47,630 nt of DNA from contig JADLFU010000055.1 of the NCBI GenBank assembly GCA_020849655.1, forward strand, positions 1 to 47,630. Direction: 5' to 3'. The position numbers and the translations under genes were made by a program. The notes beneath the pieces are model-generated. The model had not been told where the DNA came from. It did not search any database and worked only from the letters and a program-made list of their open reading frames with translations. This document shows, one piece after another, positions 37,005 to 46,084 of the stretch. The DNA comes from Polyangiaceae bacterium. GTDB lineage: Bacteria > Myxococcota_A > Polyangia > Polyangiales > Polyangiaceae. Numbering within the stretch: position 1 is the first letter of the stretch; every line of letters begins with the position of its first letter.

Positions 37005-38215
37005 TGGAACCGGTGCACGAAGAGGCCGCTGCGGAGCTTGGGCTCGAACCAGGTGCTCTTCGGCGGCATCAGCTGACCCGCGTCACTGACGGCGAGGAGC
37101 TGGGCCACGCTCGTCGGGTAGAGATGGATCGCGAGGCTCCAGCCCTCGTCGCGCACGCGCCGCTCGAGCTCGGCCGCGCCGCGGATCCCGCCGACGAAAT
37201 CCACGCGGTCGTCGACGCGGGGATCGTCGATCCCGAACACGGCCGAGAGGATCTTCGTCTGGCACACGGAGCAGTCGAGCGCGCCGACGGGATCGTCGGG
37301 CGGGGCCTCGCGCGGGGTCGCGAGCAGCCACACCCCCCCGAGGTACAGGCCGAACGTGCCAGCGCGAGGAGGCGCGGGGGACGCGGCGGGCGCGAGCTCG
37401 AACCCGACCTCGAGCGCCGCGCGCAGCTCGGCCGCGCTCCTCCCGCGCGAGTCCCGGACCAGGCGGTTGTAGGCCAGGATCTGCAGCTGATCGTCGGGGA
37501 ACAGCACCGCGAGGAACACCCCGTGCTCGCCTGCCGTGCCGCGCCGCCGCGCGTGCACGCGGGACGCGGCGGCCGAGCGGTGGTGCCCGTCGGCGACGTA
37601 GAGCGCGGGCACGCGCGCCGCGAACGCCGCGACGAGCGCGTCACGCGCGTCCGGCGGCACGACCCAGACCTCGTGCCGCACGCCGTCGGCCGTGACGAAA
37701 TCGGGCGACGCGGGCGACGCCGTCACGCGGGCGACGAGGGCGTCGATCTCGCGGTCGGCCCGGTAGGTGAGGAACACCGGCTCGTCGTGCGCGCCGAGCT
37801 CGTCGATGTGCCGCGCGCGATCGTCCTCCTTGTTGCGGCGGGTCTTCTCGTGCTTCTTGATGACGTCGCGGTCGTACTCGTCGACCGACACGCACCCGAC
37901 GACGCCGAGCTGCCGGTGCGCGCCCATCGTCTGCGCGTAGAGGTACAGCGACGGCGCGGGGTCGGCGACGAGCGCGCCGTCGGCGAGGAGCCTCGCGAGC
38001 GCGCGCGGCCCCTCGGCGTACACGGCGTCGGCGTGCTCGTCGACGCCGTCGGGGAGGCCCACCTCCGGGCGCGACACGAGGAGGTACGAGCTGTCGCCGG
38101 TCGCGACGAGCGCGCGCGCCTCCTTGGTCGAGACGACGTCGTAGGGCGGCGCGGCGACGCGCTTCGCCAGCTCGGCGGGGGGCCGCAGCGCGGCGAAGGG
38201 GGCGAGGGTCGACAC
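37001..38215 (-). CDS. DUF1015 family protein
   Basis: The 404-residue cytoplasmic protein matches DUF1015, whose members are of unknown enzymology and often lie near serine or phosphoglycerate genes. It starts MSTLAPFAALRPPAELAKRV and has the family hallmarks VAAPPYDVVS, KKHEKTRRNKEDDRARHID, YVADGHHRSAAA and MPPKSTWFEPKLRSGLFVHR. The ADGHHR motif suggests a metal or phosphate site. Its stop overlaps the ATG of the tandem DsbA-like lipoprotein. It is divergent from the pseudouridine synthase gene with 78 bases between the starts. Confidence 0.92.
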   Translation of the reverse strand: MSTLAPFAALRPPAELAKRVAAPPYDVVSTKEARALVATGDSSYLLVSRPEVGLPDGVDEHADAVYAEGPRALARLLADGALVADPAPSLYLYAQTMGAHRQLGVVGCVSVDEYDRDVIKKHEKTRRNKEDDRARHIDELGAHDEPVFLTYRADREIDALVARVTASPASPDFVTADGVRHEVWVVPPDARDALVAAFAARVPALYVADGHHRSAAASRVHARRRGTAGEHGVFLAVLFPDDQLQILAYNRLVRDSRGRSAAELRAALEVGFELAPAASPAPPRAGTFGLYLGGVWLLATPREAPPDDPVGALDCSVCQTKILSAVFGIDDPRVDDRVDFVGGIRGAAELERRVRDEGWSLAIHLYPTSVAQLLAVSDAGQLMPPKSTWFEPKLRSGLFVHRFQ

Positions 38216-38293
38216 GGTGCTGTGTCGCTACCCGAGCCCCGAGGGCGCGACAAACCTTGCGTTCGCGCGGCGCTCGGCCCACGCGGGGCCCGG

Positions 38294-39298
38294 ATGACGC
38301 GCCTCCGCGCGAGAGACGAGCGCTGGGTGCGCCCCGACGGGGTCGGCGACGACGCCGTCGTCACGGTGTTCCGTGTCCCGCCGGAGCTCGCCGGGATGCG
38401 CCTCGATCAGTTCCTGAAGCTCGAGCTGCACCGCACGAGCCGCACGCGCGCGCAGTTCATCATCCACAACAGCGCCTACGACGATCTCGGCCACAAGCTC
38501 CGGCCGAACCAGCGCGTCCGCGCCGAGCAGCGCGTGCTCCTGTGGCGACCGGCGTGGGACGAGCAGCCGGTGCCGACCGAGCTGCCCGTGCTCTACGAGG
38601 ACGAGTGGCTGCTCGCGATCGACAAGCCCTCGGGCGTGCCCGTCCACCCGACCGCGCGGTACCACAAGAACACCGTCGTCAAGCTGCTCGAGGCGGCGCG
38701 CCCCGACCAGGAGCACCTCCTCGCGCACCGGCTCGATCGCGAGACGAGCGGGGTGCTGTTCCTGACGAAGACGCACGAGGCCGACCGCAAGATCAAGCGC
38801 CTCTTCGAGGGCCGCAGCGTCGACAAGCGCTACCTCGCGCTCACGTGGGGCGCGCCGCCCGACGCGGAGTTTCGCGTCGATCTCCCGCTCGAGCTCGATC
38901 CGACGTCGTCGACGCGGGTGAAGATGCGCGTCGCGGCGCCCGGCCGAGGGCTCGCGTCGGGCACGCGGTTCACGGTGCTCGGGGCGCGAGGCGGGTACGC
39001 GCAGCTCGCGTGCGACCTCGAGACGGGGCGCCAGCATCAGATCCGGGTGCACCTCGCGGCGATCGGCGCGCCGATTGTCGGGGACAAGCTCTACGCGTTC
39101 GACGAGGGCTACTTCAAGCGCGACCGCGACGGCGAGGCGACCGACGAGGACCGCGCGCGGCTCGAGCTCCCGCGCCACGCGCTGCACGCCCACGAGCTCC
39201 GCCTCGCGCACCCCATCACGGGCGCGCCGCTCGTCGTGACGTCGCCCTGGCCGCGCGATCTGTCGAGCTTCTGGGACGCTCGCGCCGATCCGCGGTAG
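38294..39298 (+). CDS. RluA-family pseudouridine synthase
   Basis: The enzyme isomerises uridine to pseudouridine in rRNA or tRNA. The 334-residue protein has an N-terminal S4-like segment (about 20-80, MRLDQFLKLEL) and a catalytic domain. The domain shows the RluA motif HRLDRETSGVLFL with catalytic Asp, KRYLAL, and GRQHQIRVHLAAIGAPIVGD. I chose the ATG at 38294, because the open frame upstream is antisense to the DUF1015 gene. The exact RNA site cannot be read from sequence. The PuuD gene starts nine bases after its stop. Confidence 0.93.
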   Translation: MTRLRARDERWVRPDGVGDDAVVTVFRVPPELAGMRLDQFLKLELHRTSRTRAQFIIHNSAYDDLGHKLRPNQRVRAEQRVLLWRPAWDEQPVPTELPVLYEDEWLLAIDKPSGVPVHPTARYHKNTVVKLLEAARPDQEHLLAHRLDRETSGVLFLTKTHEADRKIKRLFEGRSVDKRYLALTWGAPPDAEFRVDLPLELDPTSSTRVKMRVAAPGRGLASGTRFTVLGARGGYAQLACDLETGRQHQIRVHLAAIGAPIVGDKLYAFDEGYFKRDRDGEATDEDRARLELPRHALHAHELRLAHPITGAPLVVTSPWPRDLSSFWDARADPR

Positions 39299-39307
39299 TC
39301 GCGCGCG

Positions 39308-40495
39308 ATGGACGCACACCTGCGCGAGCTGCTGGATCTGGTGATCCGGTGGGTCCACGTGATCGCGGGGATCATGTGGATCGGGAACTCTCTGTTGTTC
39401 AACTGGCTCGACCGCAACCTCGTCAAGCTCGCCGACCGCGACGCGCGCCACGAGGGCGAGATCTGGCTCCTGCACTCGGGCGGCTTCTACCAGGTCGAGA
39501 AGAAGCAGCTGCCGCCGGGGCAGATGCCCGCGATGCTGCACTGGTTCAAGTGGCAGAACTTCACCACGTGGGCGAGCGGCATCTCGCTGCTCGTCGTCGT
39601 CTACTACATGGGCGGGGGCGCGCTGCTCGCCGATCCGAGCGTGACGACCCTCCACCCGCACGCGCAGATCGGCGTCGGCGTCGGCACCATCGTCGGCGCG
39701 TGGGTCGTGTACGACGGGCTCTTCCGGTCGCCGCTCGCGAAGATCGAGTGGCTCGCGTCGCTCCTCGGGCTCGGCCTCCTGTTCGGGCTCGCGTACGGCC
39801 TCACGCACGTGATGAGCGGGCGCGCGGCGTTCCTCCACGTCGGCGTCGTCATCGGCACGCTGATGACCGGCAACGTGTGGATGGTGATCGTGCCGTCGCA
39901 GCGCGAGCTGGTGGCGGCGACGACCGAGGGGCGCGAGCAGGACAAGCGCATCGGGATGCGCGCGAAGGCGCGCAGCATCCACAACAACTACTTCACGTTC
40001 CCGCTGCTGTTCATCATGGTGTCGAACCACTTCCCGTCGACGTTCGGCGCGAAGCTGCCGTGGGCGGTGCTGGCGCTCATCCTGTTCGTCGGCGCGGGCG
40101 TGCGGCACCTGATGAACATCCGGTTCCACACCAAGGGGTGGTTCCCGCCGCTCGTCGGGCTGTGCGTGGCCGGCCTGGCGGGCCTGTTCGCGCTCACGCG
40201 GCGAGAGGGGCCGAAGGCGCCCTCCGGGCCGCCGGTGTCGTTCGCCGAGGCGCAGGCGATCGTGCAGCAGAGGTGTGTCCCCTGCCACTCGCAGCACCCC
40301 ACCGACGACGTGTGGAAGGCCCCGCCGAGCGGCGTCGTGCTCGACGCGCCGGCGCAGATGAAGCTCCTCGCGTCGCGCATCCGCGAGCGCGCGGTCGTCA
40401 CGCGGTCGATGCCGCTAGGTAACAAGACCAACATGACCGACGACGAGCGCGACCGGCTCGCGCGCTGGGTCGCGGCGGGCGCGCCGATCGAGTGA
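39308..40495 (+). CDS. puuD: Urate hydroxylase PuuD (membrane, with cytochrome c domain)
   Basis: PuuD oxidises urate to 5-hydroxyisourate, passing electrons to its own cytochrome c domain. The 395-residue protein begins with the Urate_ox_N (DUF989) membrane region: a conserved RWVHVIAGIMWIGNS helix and about eight hydrophobic segments in the first 300 residues. A short linker leads to a C-terminal haem c domain with the CVPCH site and MTDDERDRLARWV near the end. No other purine-catabolism gene (allantoinase, HIU hydrolase, OHCU decarboxylase) is in the window. It may be cotranscribed with the pseudouridine synthase. Confidence 0.92.
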   Translation: MDAHLRELLDLVIRWVHVIAGIMWIGNSLLFNWLDRNLVKLADRDARHEGEIWLLHSGGFYQVEKKQLPPGQMPAMLHWFKWQNFTTWASGISLLVVVYYMGGGALLADPSVTTLHPHAQIGVGVGTIVGAWVVYDGLFRSPLAKIEWLASLLGLGLLFGLAYGLTHVMSGRAAFLHVGVVIGTLMTGNVWMVIVPSQRELVAATTEGREQDKRIGMRAKARSIHNNYFTFPLLFIMVSNHFPSTFGAKLPWAVLALILFVGAGVRHLMNIRFHTKGWFPPLVGLCVAGLAGLFALTRREGPKAPSGPPVSFAEAQAIVQQRCVPCHSQHPTDDVWKAPPSGVVLDAPAQMKLLASRIRERAVVTRSMPLGNKTNMTDDERDRLARWVAAGAPIE

Positions 40496-40505
40496 GCCGT
40501 GCGGC

Positions 40506-41369
40506 TCAGTGTTCGCGCGCCTTCGTCGCCGTCGCCGTGAGCAGCTCGGGCCCGCCCGGCTCGCCGTGGCCCGGGATGACGACCCGCGCGCCCAGCGCCA
40601 GCGCCGCCTCCGCCGAGGTCGCCCAGTGGTCCAGATCGGCGTCGGCGGTGTTCCCGAGGCCGGGGTGCGAGCGGACCATGCAGCCGCCGAACAGCACGCC
40701 GCGCTCGGGGAAGTACACGACGAGGTTGTCTGCGCTGTGGCCCGCGCCGACGAACAGCGCGCGCGCCTCCTCCGCGCCGGCCTTCACGGTGAGGCCCTCC
40801 GCCTCGGCGAACTCGTGCGCGGCCCTGGTGAAGCGCGTCGCGCGGACGCGCGCGGCGAGGGCGGGCGCGTCGGCCTGCACGTACGTCGCCATCCCAAGGA
40901 GGCCGGCGACCCCGCGCGCTGCCTGGAGGCGTGAGGTGTGGTCGCTCGCGTACGTCTCGACCCCCTCGGCCGCGTAGCCCTCGTTCCCCCCGGTGCCGTC
41001 CGCGTGAAAGTGCGTGTTGATCGCGACCATGCGGGCAGGTGAGAGCCGCGCCCGCGCCCAGCGCACGAGGGCGCGCGTGGCCTCGGTGTCGTACGGCGAC
41101 GAGCAGAACACCACCGTCCCGTCCTGCATGCGCACGACGAGGATGTTCGCCGCGCTCCCGCGGGGGCTCTCCTGCACCGCGAGGTACGCGCCGCCTCCGA
41201 GGTCGCGCACCGTGACGCCGACGTCCGTGAGCGCCGCCTCCGCCTCGATCAGGTGAGGCGCGGGGGAGGCGGCAGGAGCGGGGCGGCGGGCGCACGCCGC
41301 GGCGCCGAGCGCGAGGCCGATCGCCGCGGCGAGGAGCTGTCGAGCGCGCCTCGTCATCGCCGCCCTCAC
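40506..41369 (-). CDS. Lipoprotein metallo-beta-lactamase-fold protein with subclass B1 ligand set
   Basis: A GTG at 41369 overlaps the hisA stop (GTGA); an ATG at 41357 is the alternative. The signal peptide ends in LGAAAC (Cys 26), so it is a lipoprotein. Numbered from the GTG, zinc ligands fit subclass B1: H120, H122 and D124 in NTHFHADGTGG, H211 in GHSADNLVVYFPERGVLF, C230 in GGCMVR, and H268 in IPGHGE. The GLGN-x5-DxDxxHW stretch after C230 also matches B1 enzymes such as IMP. A region of about 28 extra residues sits between D124 and H211. Hydrolysis of beta-lactams is plausible but not shown. Its place at the end of a his operon is odd. Confidence 0.85.
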   Translation of the reverse strand: MRAAMTRRARQLLAAAIGLALGAAACARRPAPAASPAPHLIEAEAALTDVGVTVRDLGGGAYLAVQESPRGSAANILVVRMQDGTVVFCSSPYDTEATRALVRWARARLSPARMVAINTHFHADGTGGNEGYAAEGVETYASDHTSRLQAARGVAGLLGMATYVQADAPALAARVRATRFTRAAHEFAEAEGLTVKAGAEEARALFVGAGHSADNLVVYFPERGVLFGGCMVRSHPGLGNTADADLDHWATSAEAALALGARVVIPGHGEPGGPELLTATATKAREH

Positions 41370-42085
41370 GCGCCGAGCGCGCGCGCGTCCTCGATCGAGA
41401 ACACGCCGTCGTGCAGCGCCTTGCCGATGACGACCCCCGCGATCGTCGGGGCCGCGGCCAGCGCGCGCACGTGGTCGAGGGCGCCGACGCCGCCGCTCGC
41501 GAGCACGGGGAACGGCGACGCCGCGCCGAGCGCCGAGGTCGCCTCGACGTTGGGCCCGGCTCTCGTGCCGTCGCGCGAGATGTCGGTGTACAGCACGGCG
41601 CCGATCGGGGCGTCGTCGAAGGAGCGGACGACGTCGATCGAGGTGCGGGTCGTCACCGTCTCCCAGCCTCGCGTCGCGACGAGGCCGTCCTTCGCGTCGA
41701 CGGCGAGCACGACGCGCCCGGGCGCGCCCCTCGCGATCGACCGGACGAGATCGGGCGCCTCGACGGCGGCGGTGCCGAGCACGACGCGCGCGGCGCCTGC
41801 CGACAAGTACGCCTCCGCCGCGTCGAGCGAGCGCACGCCGCCCCCGACCTGCACGCCGGGCCCGAACGCCGCGACCAGCGCCCGCACGGCGTCGAGCTGC
41901 GCGAGCTCGCCGCCGCGCGCGCCCTCGAGATCGACGACGTGCAGCCGCGGCGTGCGGCCGCGCCACCGCGTCGCGATGGCGACCGGGTCCGCGTCGTAGA
42001 CCGTGACCTCGTCGTAGCGGCCCTGGAGCAGCCGCACGGCCGCCCCTCGGAGCAGATCGATCGCGGGGTAGATCTCGAGCGCCAC
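41366..42085 (-). CDS. hisA: HisA, ProFAR isomerase (histidine biosynthesis)
   Basis: HisA converts ProFAR to PRFAR, a (beta/alpha)8 barrel step in histidine synthesis. The catalytic Asp at the N-terminus (PAIDLLRG) and the second one in YTDISRDGTRAGPN are present, as are the phosphate loops VQVGGGVRS and ASGGVGAL. Its length of 239 residues is normal. It follows hisH by seven bases and precedes the metallo-beta-lactamase gene, overlapping its GTG. Confidence 0.95.
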   Translation of the reverse strand: MALEIYPAIDLLRGAAVRLLQGRYDEVTVYDADPVAIATRWRGRTPRLHVVDLEGARGGELAQLDAVRALVAAFGPGVQVGGGVRSLDAAEAYLSAGAARVVLGTAAVEAPDLVRSIARGAPGRVVLAVDAKDGLVATRGWETVTTRTSIDVVRSFDDAPIGAVLYTDISRDGTRAGPNVEATSALGAASPFPVLASGGVGALDHVRALAAAPTIAGVVIGKALHDGVFSIEDARALGA

Positions 42086-42092
42086 CGCTTCT

Positions 42093-42734
42093 TCAGCCTC
42101 TCAGGAAGGACGCGAGCAGCGCGACGCCGGCCGCGTGGCTCTTCTCGGGGTGAAACTGCACGGCGAGCACGTTGTCGCGGGCGACGGCCGCGGTCACCGC
42201 GTTCGCGCCGTGCGTCGCCTCCGCAGCGATGAGCCCACGATCGACCGGCGCCGCGTGGAACGAGTGGACGAAGTAGAACCACGGCGACACGCGCGCGGCC
42301 TCGACGAGCGGCGCGGGCGCGTCGGCCGAGAGCGTCACGCGGTTCCACCCCATGTGCGGGACTTTCACGCCCGGCCCGGCCGAGAGCCGCGTGTTGTGTC
42401 CGCCGAACAGCCCGAGCCCCCGCACGCCCGGCGCCTCGTCGCTCGACTCGAACAGCAGCTGCAGCCCCAGGCAGATGCCGAGGTACGGCGCGCCCCGCGC
42501 GACGGCGGAGCGGAGCGCCTCACCGAGCGCGGTCGCGACCGCCGCGCCCCCGTCGCGAAAGGCGCCCTGCCCGGGCACGACGACGTGGTCGGCGGCCGCG
42601 ACGTCGTCGGGGCGGCTCGTGACCTCGACGGTCGCGTCCACGCGCGCGACGGCCGCGGCCTGCTGGAGCGCGCGCTCGACCGAGCGCAGGTTGCCGAGCC
42701 CGAGATCGACCAGCGCGACGCGACGCGCGCTCAC
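42093..42734 (-). CDS. hisH: HisH, glutaminase subunit of IGP synthase
   Basis: HisH supplies ammonia from glutamine to HisF. The GTG at 42734 overlaps the hisB stop (GTGA) and opens VSARRVALVDLGLGNLRSVE, the family start. The class I amidotransferase triad is visible: the nucleophile Cys in GICLGLQLLFESS, and the His/Glu pair in QFHPEKS. PHMGWN is also conserved. Its length is 213 residues. HisF, its partner, is not in the window. The frame is open upstream into hisB but that part is a shadow. Confidence 0.94.
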   Translation of the reverse strand: MSARRVALVDLGLGNLRSVERALQQAAAVARVDATVEVTSRPDDVAAADHVVVPGQGAFRDGGAAVATALGEALRSAVARGAPYLGICLGLQLLFESSDEAPGVRGLGLFGGHNTRLSAGPGVKVPHMGWNRVTLSADAPAPLVEAARVSPWFYFVHSFHAAPVDRGLIAAEATHGANAVTAAVARDNVLAVQFHPEKSHAAGVALLASFLRG

Positions 42735-43321
42735 AACGAGCCCTTCGTCGACGGCACGCCGGTGACGCGCGGCTCGAGGCGCGTCGCCATGCACAGCGCC
42801 CGCGCGAACGCCGTGAACGAGATCTCGATGATGTGGTGGAGGTTCTCGCCCTCGTGCAGCTTGACGTGCAGGTTCGCGCCCGCGCCCCGCGCGAACCCCT
42901 CGAAGAACACGGCCGCGAGCTCGACGTCGAAGTCGCCGAGCTTCGCCTTCGGCAGCGGCACCCGCCACACGAAGAACGTGCGGCCCGACAGGTCGAGCGC
43001 CGCCGTCACCAGCGCCTCGTCCATCGGCAGCGTCGCGTGCCCGTATCTGACGAGGCCCCTCTTGTCGCCGAGCGCCTTCGCCAGCGCCTCGCCGAGCACG
43101 ATGCCGATGTCCTCGGTCGTGTGGTGCCCGTCGATCTCGACGTCGCCCGTCGCGCGCACCGTGAGGTCGAAGAGCCCGTGCCGCGCGATCTGCTCGAGCA
43201 TGTGCGAGAGGAACGGCAGCGGCGTCTCGATCTGCGCGCGCCCTGCGCCGTCGAGGTCGAGCTCGACCGTGACGCTGGTCTCGCGCGTCGTGCGGGTGAC
43301 GGTGGCGGCCCTCGCGGTCAT
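42731..43321 (-). CDS. hisB: HisB, imidazoleglycerol-phosphate dehydratase
   Basis: This is the monofunctional dehydratase form (196 residues); the N-terminal histidinol-phosphatase domain of some HisB proteins is absent. Metal-site motifs are FLSHMLEQIARHG, DGHHTTEDIGI and, near the end, HEGENLHHIIE. It starts at the ATG at 43321, sharing one base with the stop of the upstream lipoprotein gene, and overlaps hisH. The minus-strand order is lipoprotein, hisB, hisH, hisA, lactamase. Confidence 0.95.
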   Translation of the reverse strand: MTARAATVTRTTRETSVTVELDLDGAGRAQIETPLPFLSHMLEQIARHGLFDLTVRATGDVEIDGHHTTEDIGIVLGEALAKALGDKRGLVRYGHATLPMDEALVTAALDLSGRTFFVWRVPLPKAKLGDFDVELAAVFFEGFARGAGANLHVKLHEGENLHHIIEISFTAFARALCMATRLEPRVTGVPSTKGSL

Positions 43322-43998
43322 CAGTCGAACTCCTCGATCTTCCACAGACCTCGCTCGCGCACGAGCAGCACCGTGCCCGACGCCCCGTACGACATCGCCG
43401 CGCGCTCGCCGGTCTCCTCGATCTGCGCGTCGGGCAAGGCCGCGCGGATGGCCGAGACGATGCGCTGCATGTCCTCGCGCTGCGGGCCCTCCCACGAGTC
43501 CTTCAGCTTCGCCTCGTCGAGCGGCGGGGCCTTCTCGTCGGGGGTCTTCTTCGCGTCGGGGACGAACCGCAGGAGGATGTCCCAGCGGCGCTTCTCGTAC
43601 GCGCGGAGGAACGCGCGGAGCGCCCGCCGAGGTGTGTCCTGGCCGTACAGATCCACGCTCGCGGCGTCGATCTTCCAGGCGCCGTGCTCGTAGAACAGCA
43701 CGAGCTCCTCGCCGTTGGGCGCCGTGAGCGTCGCCGTCACCATCGGCGCCGTCGTCGGCAAGGCGAGCGCCCGCGCGAGCTCGTCCATGTCGTCGCCGCT
43801 CTCCTTGACGATGCGCCGGAACGCCTCGAGCGGCAGCCCGCGGCGCGCCTCCGCGGACAGGAGCGCGTACGCGTCCTCCACGCGCCGCTCGCGGATGGCC
43901 GCCGCGTACGCCGAGAGCGCCTGCTCGGGCGTCGCCGGGCGCGACGGCGCGCAGGCGGCGAGCAGGCAGACGGCGAGGAGGCAGCGCGCGCGCGACAC
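43321..43998 (-). CDS. Predicted lipoprotein at the head of the his operon
   Basis: A GTG at 43998 opens VSRARCLLAVCLLAACAP, a lipoprotein signal with lipobox LAAC. The mature protein of about 210 residues has two related halves (about 25-110 and 120-225). Each half begins with a helix preceding A-Y-x-LLS or a similar segment and ends in a strand with EHGAWKIDAAS or ERGLWKIEEFD. This is the pattern of NTF2-like/DUF4878 folds. The ligand is unknown. Its last base overlaps the hisB start codon, so the his genes depend on its transcription or translation. Confidence 0.8.
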   Translation of the reverse strand: MSRARCLLAVCLLAACAPSRPATPEQALSAYAAAIRERRVEDAYALLSAEARRGLPLEAFRRIVKESGDDMDELARALALPTTAPMVTATLTAPNGEELVLFYEHGAWKIDAASVDLYGQDTPRRALRAFLRAYEKRRWDILLRFVPDAKKTPDEKAPPLDEAKLKDSWEGPQREDMQRIVSAIRAALPDAQIEETGERAAMSYGASGTVLLVRERGLWKIEEFD

Positions 43999-44066
43999 GG
44001 AGCGCCCTTCTACCTCACCGCCGTGAGTTTTCCGAATTGCGGCGCGTTTGCTAGCCTTGAGGCACC

Positions 44067-45623
44067 GTGACCCCTTCGCGCGCCCTCCGTCGTCCGCTGC
44101 TCCTCGTCGCCGCCTTCTCGCTCGGCGCCACCGTCGTCGCCGCGGGCTGCGGAGGAGGCGGGGACGACGACAAGCCCCCGCCGCTCGGCTCCGGGCTGTC
44201 CGGGCAGGCGGGCAGCGCGGGCGCCTCGGCGGGGAGCGCGGGCAAGAGCGGCAAGGCGGGCGCCGCAGGCAAGGGCGCGGCGGGGCAGGGGGGCGCGGCC
44301 GGCGAGGCAGGCGCAGGCGGCGACGCGGGCGCGGCCGGGGACGGAGGCGCAGGAGGCGACGCGGGCGCGGGGGGCGACGCGGGCGCGAGCGGCGCGGGCG
44401 GCGGGCTGCCGACCAGCGACTGCACGAACGGCAAGCAGGACGGCGCCGAGGGCGACGTCGACTGCGGACAGGTCTGCCCCAAGCTCTGCGCGGAGGGCAA
44501 GGGCTGCGAGAGCGCGGCCGACTGCGAGTCGAAGAACTGCGTCAGCGACAAGTGCGCGCCCCCGTCGTGCATGGACACCGCGAAGAACCAGGACGAGACC
44601 GATCTCAACTGTGGCGGCCTCAAGTGCGGCCCGTGCGACGAGGGCCAGGCGTGCCTCGTCAAGTCCGACTGCAAGACAGGCGTCTGCGGCGCCGACAAGA
44701 AGTGCCTGGGGCCGACGTGCAACGACAACGTCCGCAACGGCGACGAGAGCGACATCGACTGCGGCGACGCCTGCGCCAACAAGTGCGCGAACGGCCAGAA
44801 ATGCCTCGCCGGCGCCGACTGTCAGAGCGCGACGTGCGGCCCTGACAACCTCTGCAAGTGCCCCGACGGCATGGCGGTCGTCCCCAAGGTCGGCGGCGGG
44901 GGCTCGTACTGCATCGACGCGACGGAGGTGACGTACTCGCAGTACCAGAAGTTCTGGATGGCGAACCCGCAGGCGATGGGCACCGGCGTCTGCGCGTGGA
45001 ACGGCACCTACACGCCGTCGAACGAGTGGCCCCCGCAGAAGGTGAGCCTCGGCATGCCCGTGCGCTACGTCGACTGGTGCGACGCGCAGGCGTACTGCGC
45101 GTGGGCCGGCAAGCACCTCTGCGGGAAGGTCGGCACCGTCGGCGGCAACCCCCCGGCGGACTTCAAGGATCCGACCAGGAGCGAGTGGCACAACGCGTGC
45201 TCCGCGGGAGGCAGCAACGTGTACCCGTACGGGCAGGCGTACTCGAAGGGCGCGCACTGCCGCGACCCCAGCCTCAAGGTGCCGACGAGCCCCACGACCC
45301 CGCAGCTCGATTTCGAGGTCGGCTGCTCGGTCGACTACTCGATCCTGCCGCTCCAGCAGACGGCCGAGGTGTGCAGCGTCGTCGACTCGAGCGGCGCACC
45401 GTATGACTTCTGCCTCGGCGGCGCGCCCGGGGTCTACCAGATGTCCGGCAACGTCGCGGAGTGGGAGGACAGCTGCGCGGGCGTGGCGGGCGCCGGCGAC
45501 GCGTGCCACGTCCGCGGCGGCTCGTTCTCGACGGCGGATCCGCAGCAGCTGCGCTGCGACGCCGACGCGTCGGCGAAGCGCGACACGCGCAACGCCGAGA
45601 TCGGGTTCCGGTGCTGCCTGTGA
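44067..45623 (+). CDS. SUMF1-domain lipoprotein with Cys-rich repeats
   Basis: The GTG at 44067 gives a lipoprotein signal with lipobox VVAAGC, then a long Gly/Ala linker (about 33-112). Three Cys-rich repeats follow (about 115-270), each with the pattern CxNGxxDGxExDxDCGxxCxxxC. A SUMF1/FGE-fold domain comes last (about 275-518) with [45 protein letters not shown] and the final GFRCCL. It is a complete relative of the truncated gene at the left edge. Whether it has any oxidase activity is unknown; secreted SUMF1 lipoproteins of this type are frequent in myxobacteria. Confidence 0.92.
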   Translation: MTPSRALRRPLLLVAAFSLGATVVAAGCGGGGDDDKPPPLGSGLSGQAGSAGASAGSAGKSGKAGAAGKGAAGQGGAAGEAGAGGDAGAAGDGGAGGDAGAGGDAGASGAGGGLPTSDCTNGKQDGAEGDVDCGQVCPKLCAEGKGCESAADCESKNCVSDKCAPPSCMDTAKNQDETDLNCGGLKCGPCDEGQACLVKSDCKTGVCGADKKCLGPTCNDNVRNGDESDIDCGDACANKCANGQKCLAGADCQSATCGPDNLCKCPDGMAVVPKVGGGGSYCIDATEVTYSQYQKFWMANPQAMGTGVCAWNGTYTPSNEWPPQKVSLGMPVRYVDWCDAQAYCAWAGKHLCGKVGTVGGNPPADFKDPTRSEWHNACSAGGSNVYPYGQAYSKGAHCRDPSLKVPTSPTTPQLDFEVGCSVDYSILPLQQTAEVCSVVDSSGAPYDFCLGGAPGVYQMSGNVAEWEDSCAGVAGAGDACHVRGGSFSTADPQQLRCDADASAKRDTRNAEIGFRCCL

Positions 45624-45675
45624 CGCGCACCCCGCCGTTGCTCGCCGACCTCCGCGTTGGTACGGGGCGGGAGCC

Positions 45676-46077
45676 ATGAGCCAGAAAGCCCGCATCCTCG
45701 TCGCGAAGCCCGGCCTCGACGGCCACGACCGCGGCGCGAAGGTGGTGGCCCGCGCGCTGCGCGACGCAGGGTTCGAGGTCATCTACACCGGGCTGCACCA
45801 GACCCCCGAGATGATCGCCGCCGCGGCCGTCCAGGAGGACGTCGACGCGGTCGGCCTCTCGATCATGTCGGGCGCGCACAACACGCTCTTCCCCGCCGTC
45901 GTCGAGGCGCTCCGCGCAAAGGGCGCCGACGACGTGAAGGTGTTCGGCGGCGGCATCATCCCCGACGAGGACTTCCAGCGCCTGCGCGACGCGGGCGTCT
46001 CGGGCATCTTCACGCCCGGCACCCCGCTCGCGACGATCATCGAGTGGGTGAACACCCACGTGAAGCCCGCGGCCTGA
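45676..46077 (+). CDS. Stand-alone cobalamin-binding domain protein (methylmalonyl-CoA mutase small/C-terminal type)
   Basis: The 133-residue protein is the B12-binding half of methylmalonyl-CoA mutase. The motif DGHDRG (DxHxxG) supplies the lower His ligand, and [15 protein letters not shown] and [10 protein letters not shown] match the family. Mutases of this class use a separate small subunit, so a large subunit should be encoded elsewhere. The start at 45676 lies 50 bases after the SUMF1 gene, with a modest ribosome site (GGCGGGAG). It converges on argS, leaving only a few bases between the stops. Confidence 0.93.
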   Translation: MSQKARILVAKPGLDGHDRGAKVVARALRDAGFEVIYTGLHQTPEMIAAAAVQEDVDAVGLSIMSGAHNTLFPAVVEALRAKGADDVKVFGGGIIPDEDFQRLRDAGVSGIFTPGTPLATIIEWVNTHVKPAA

Positions 46078-46084
46078 CCCGCCG

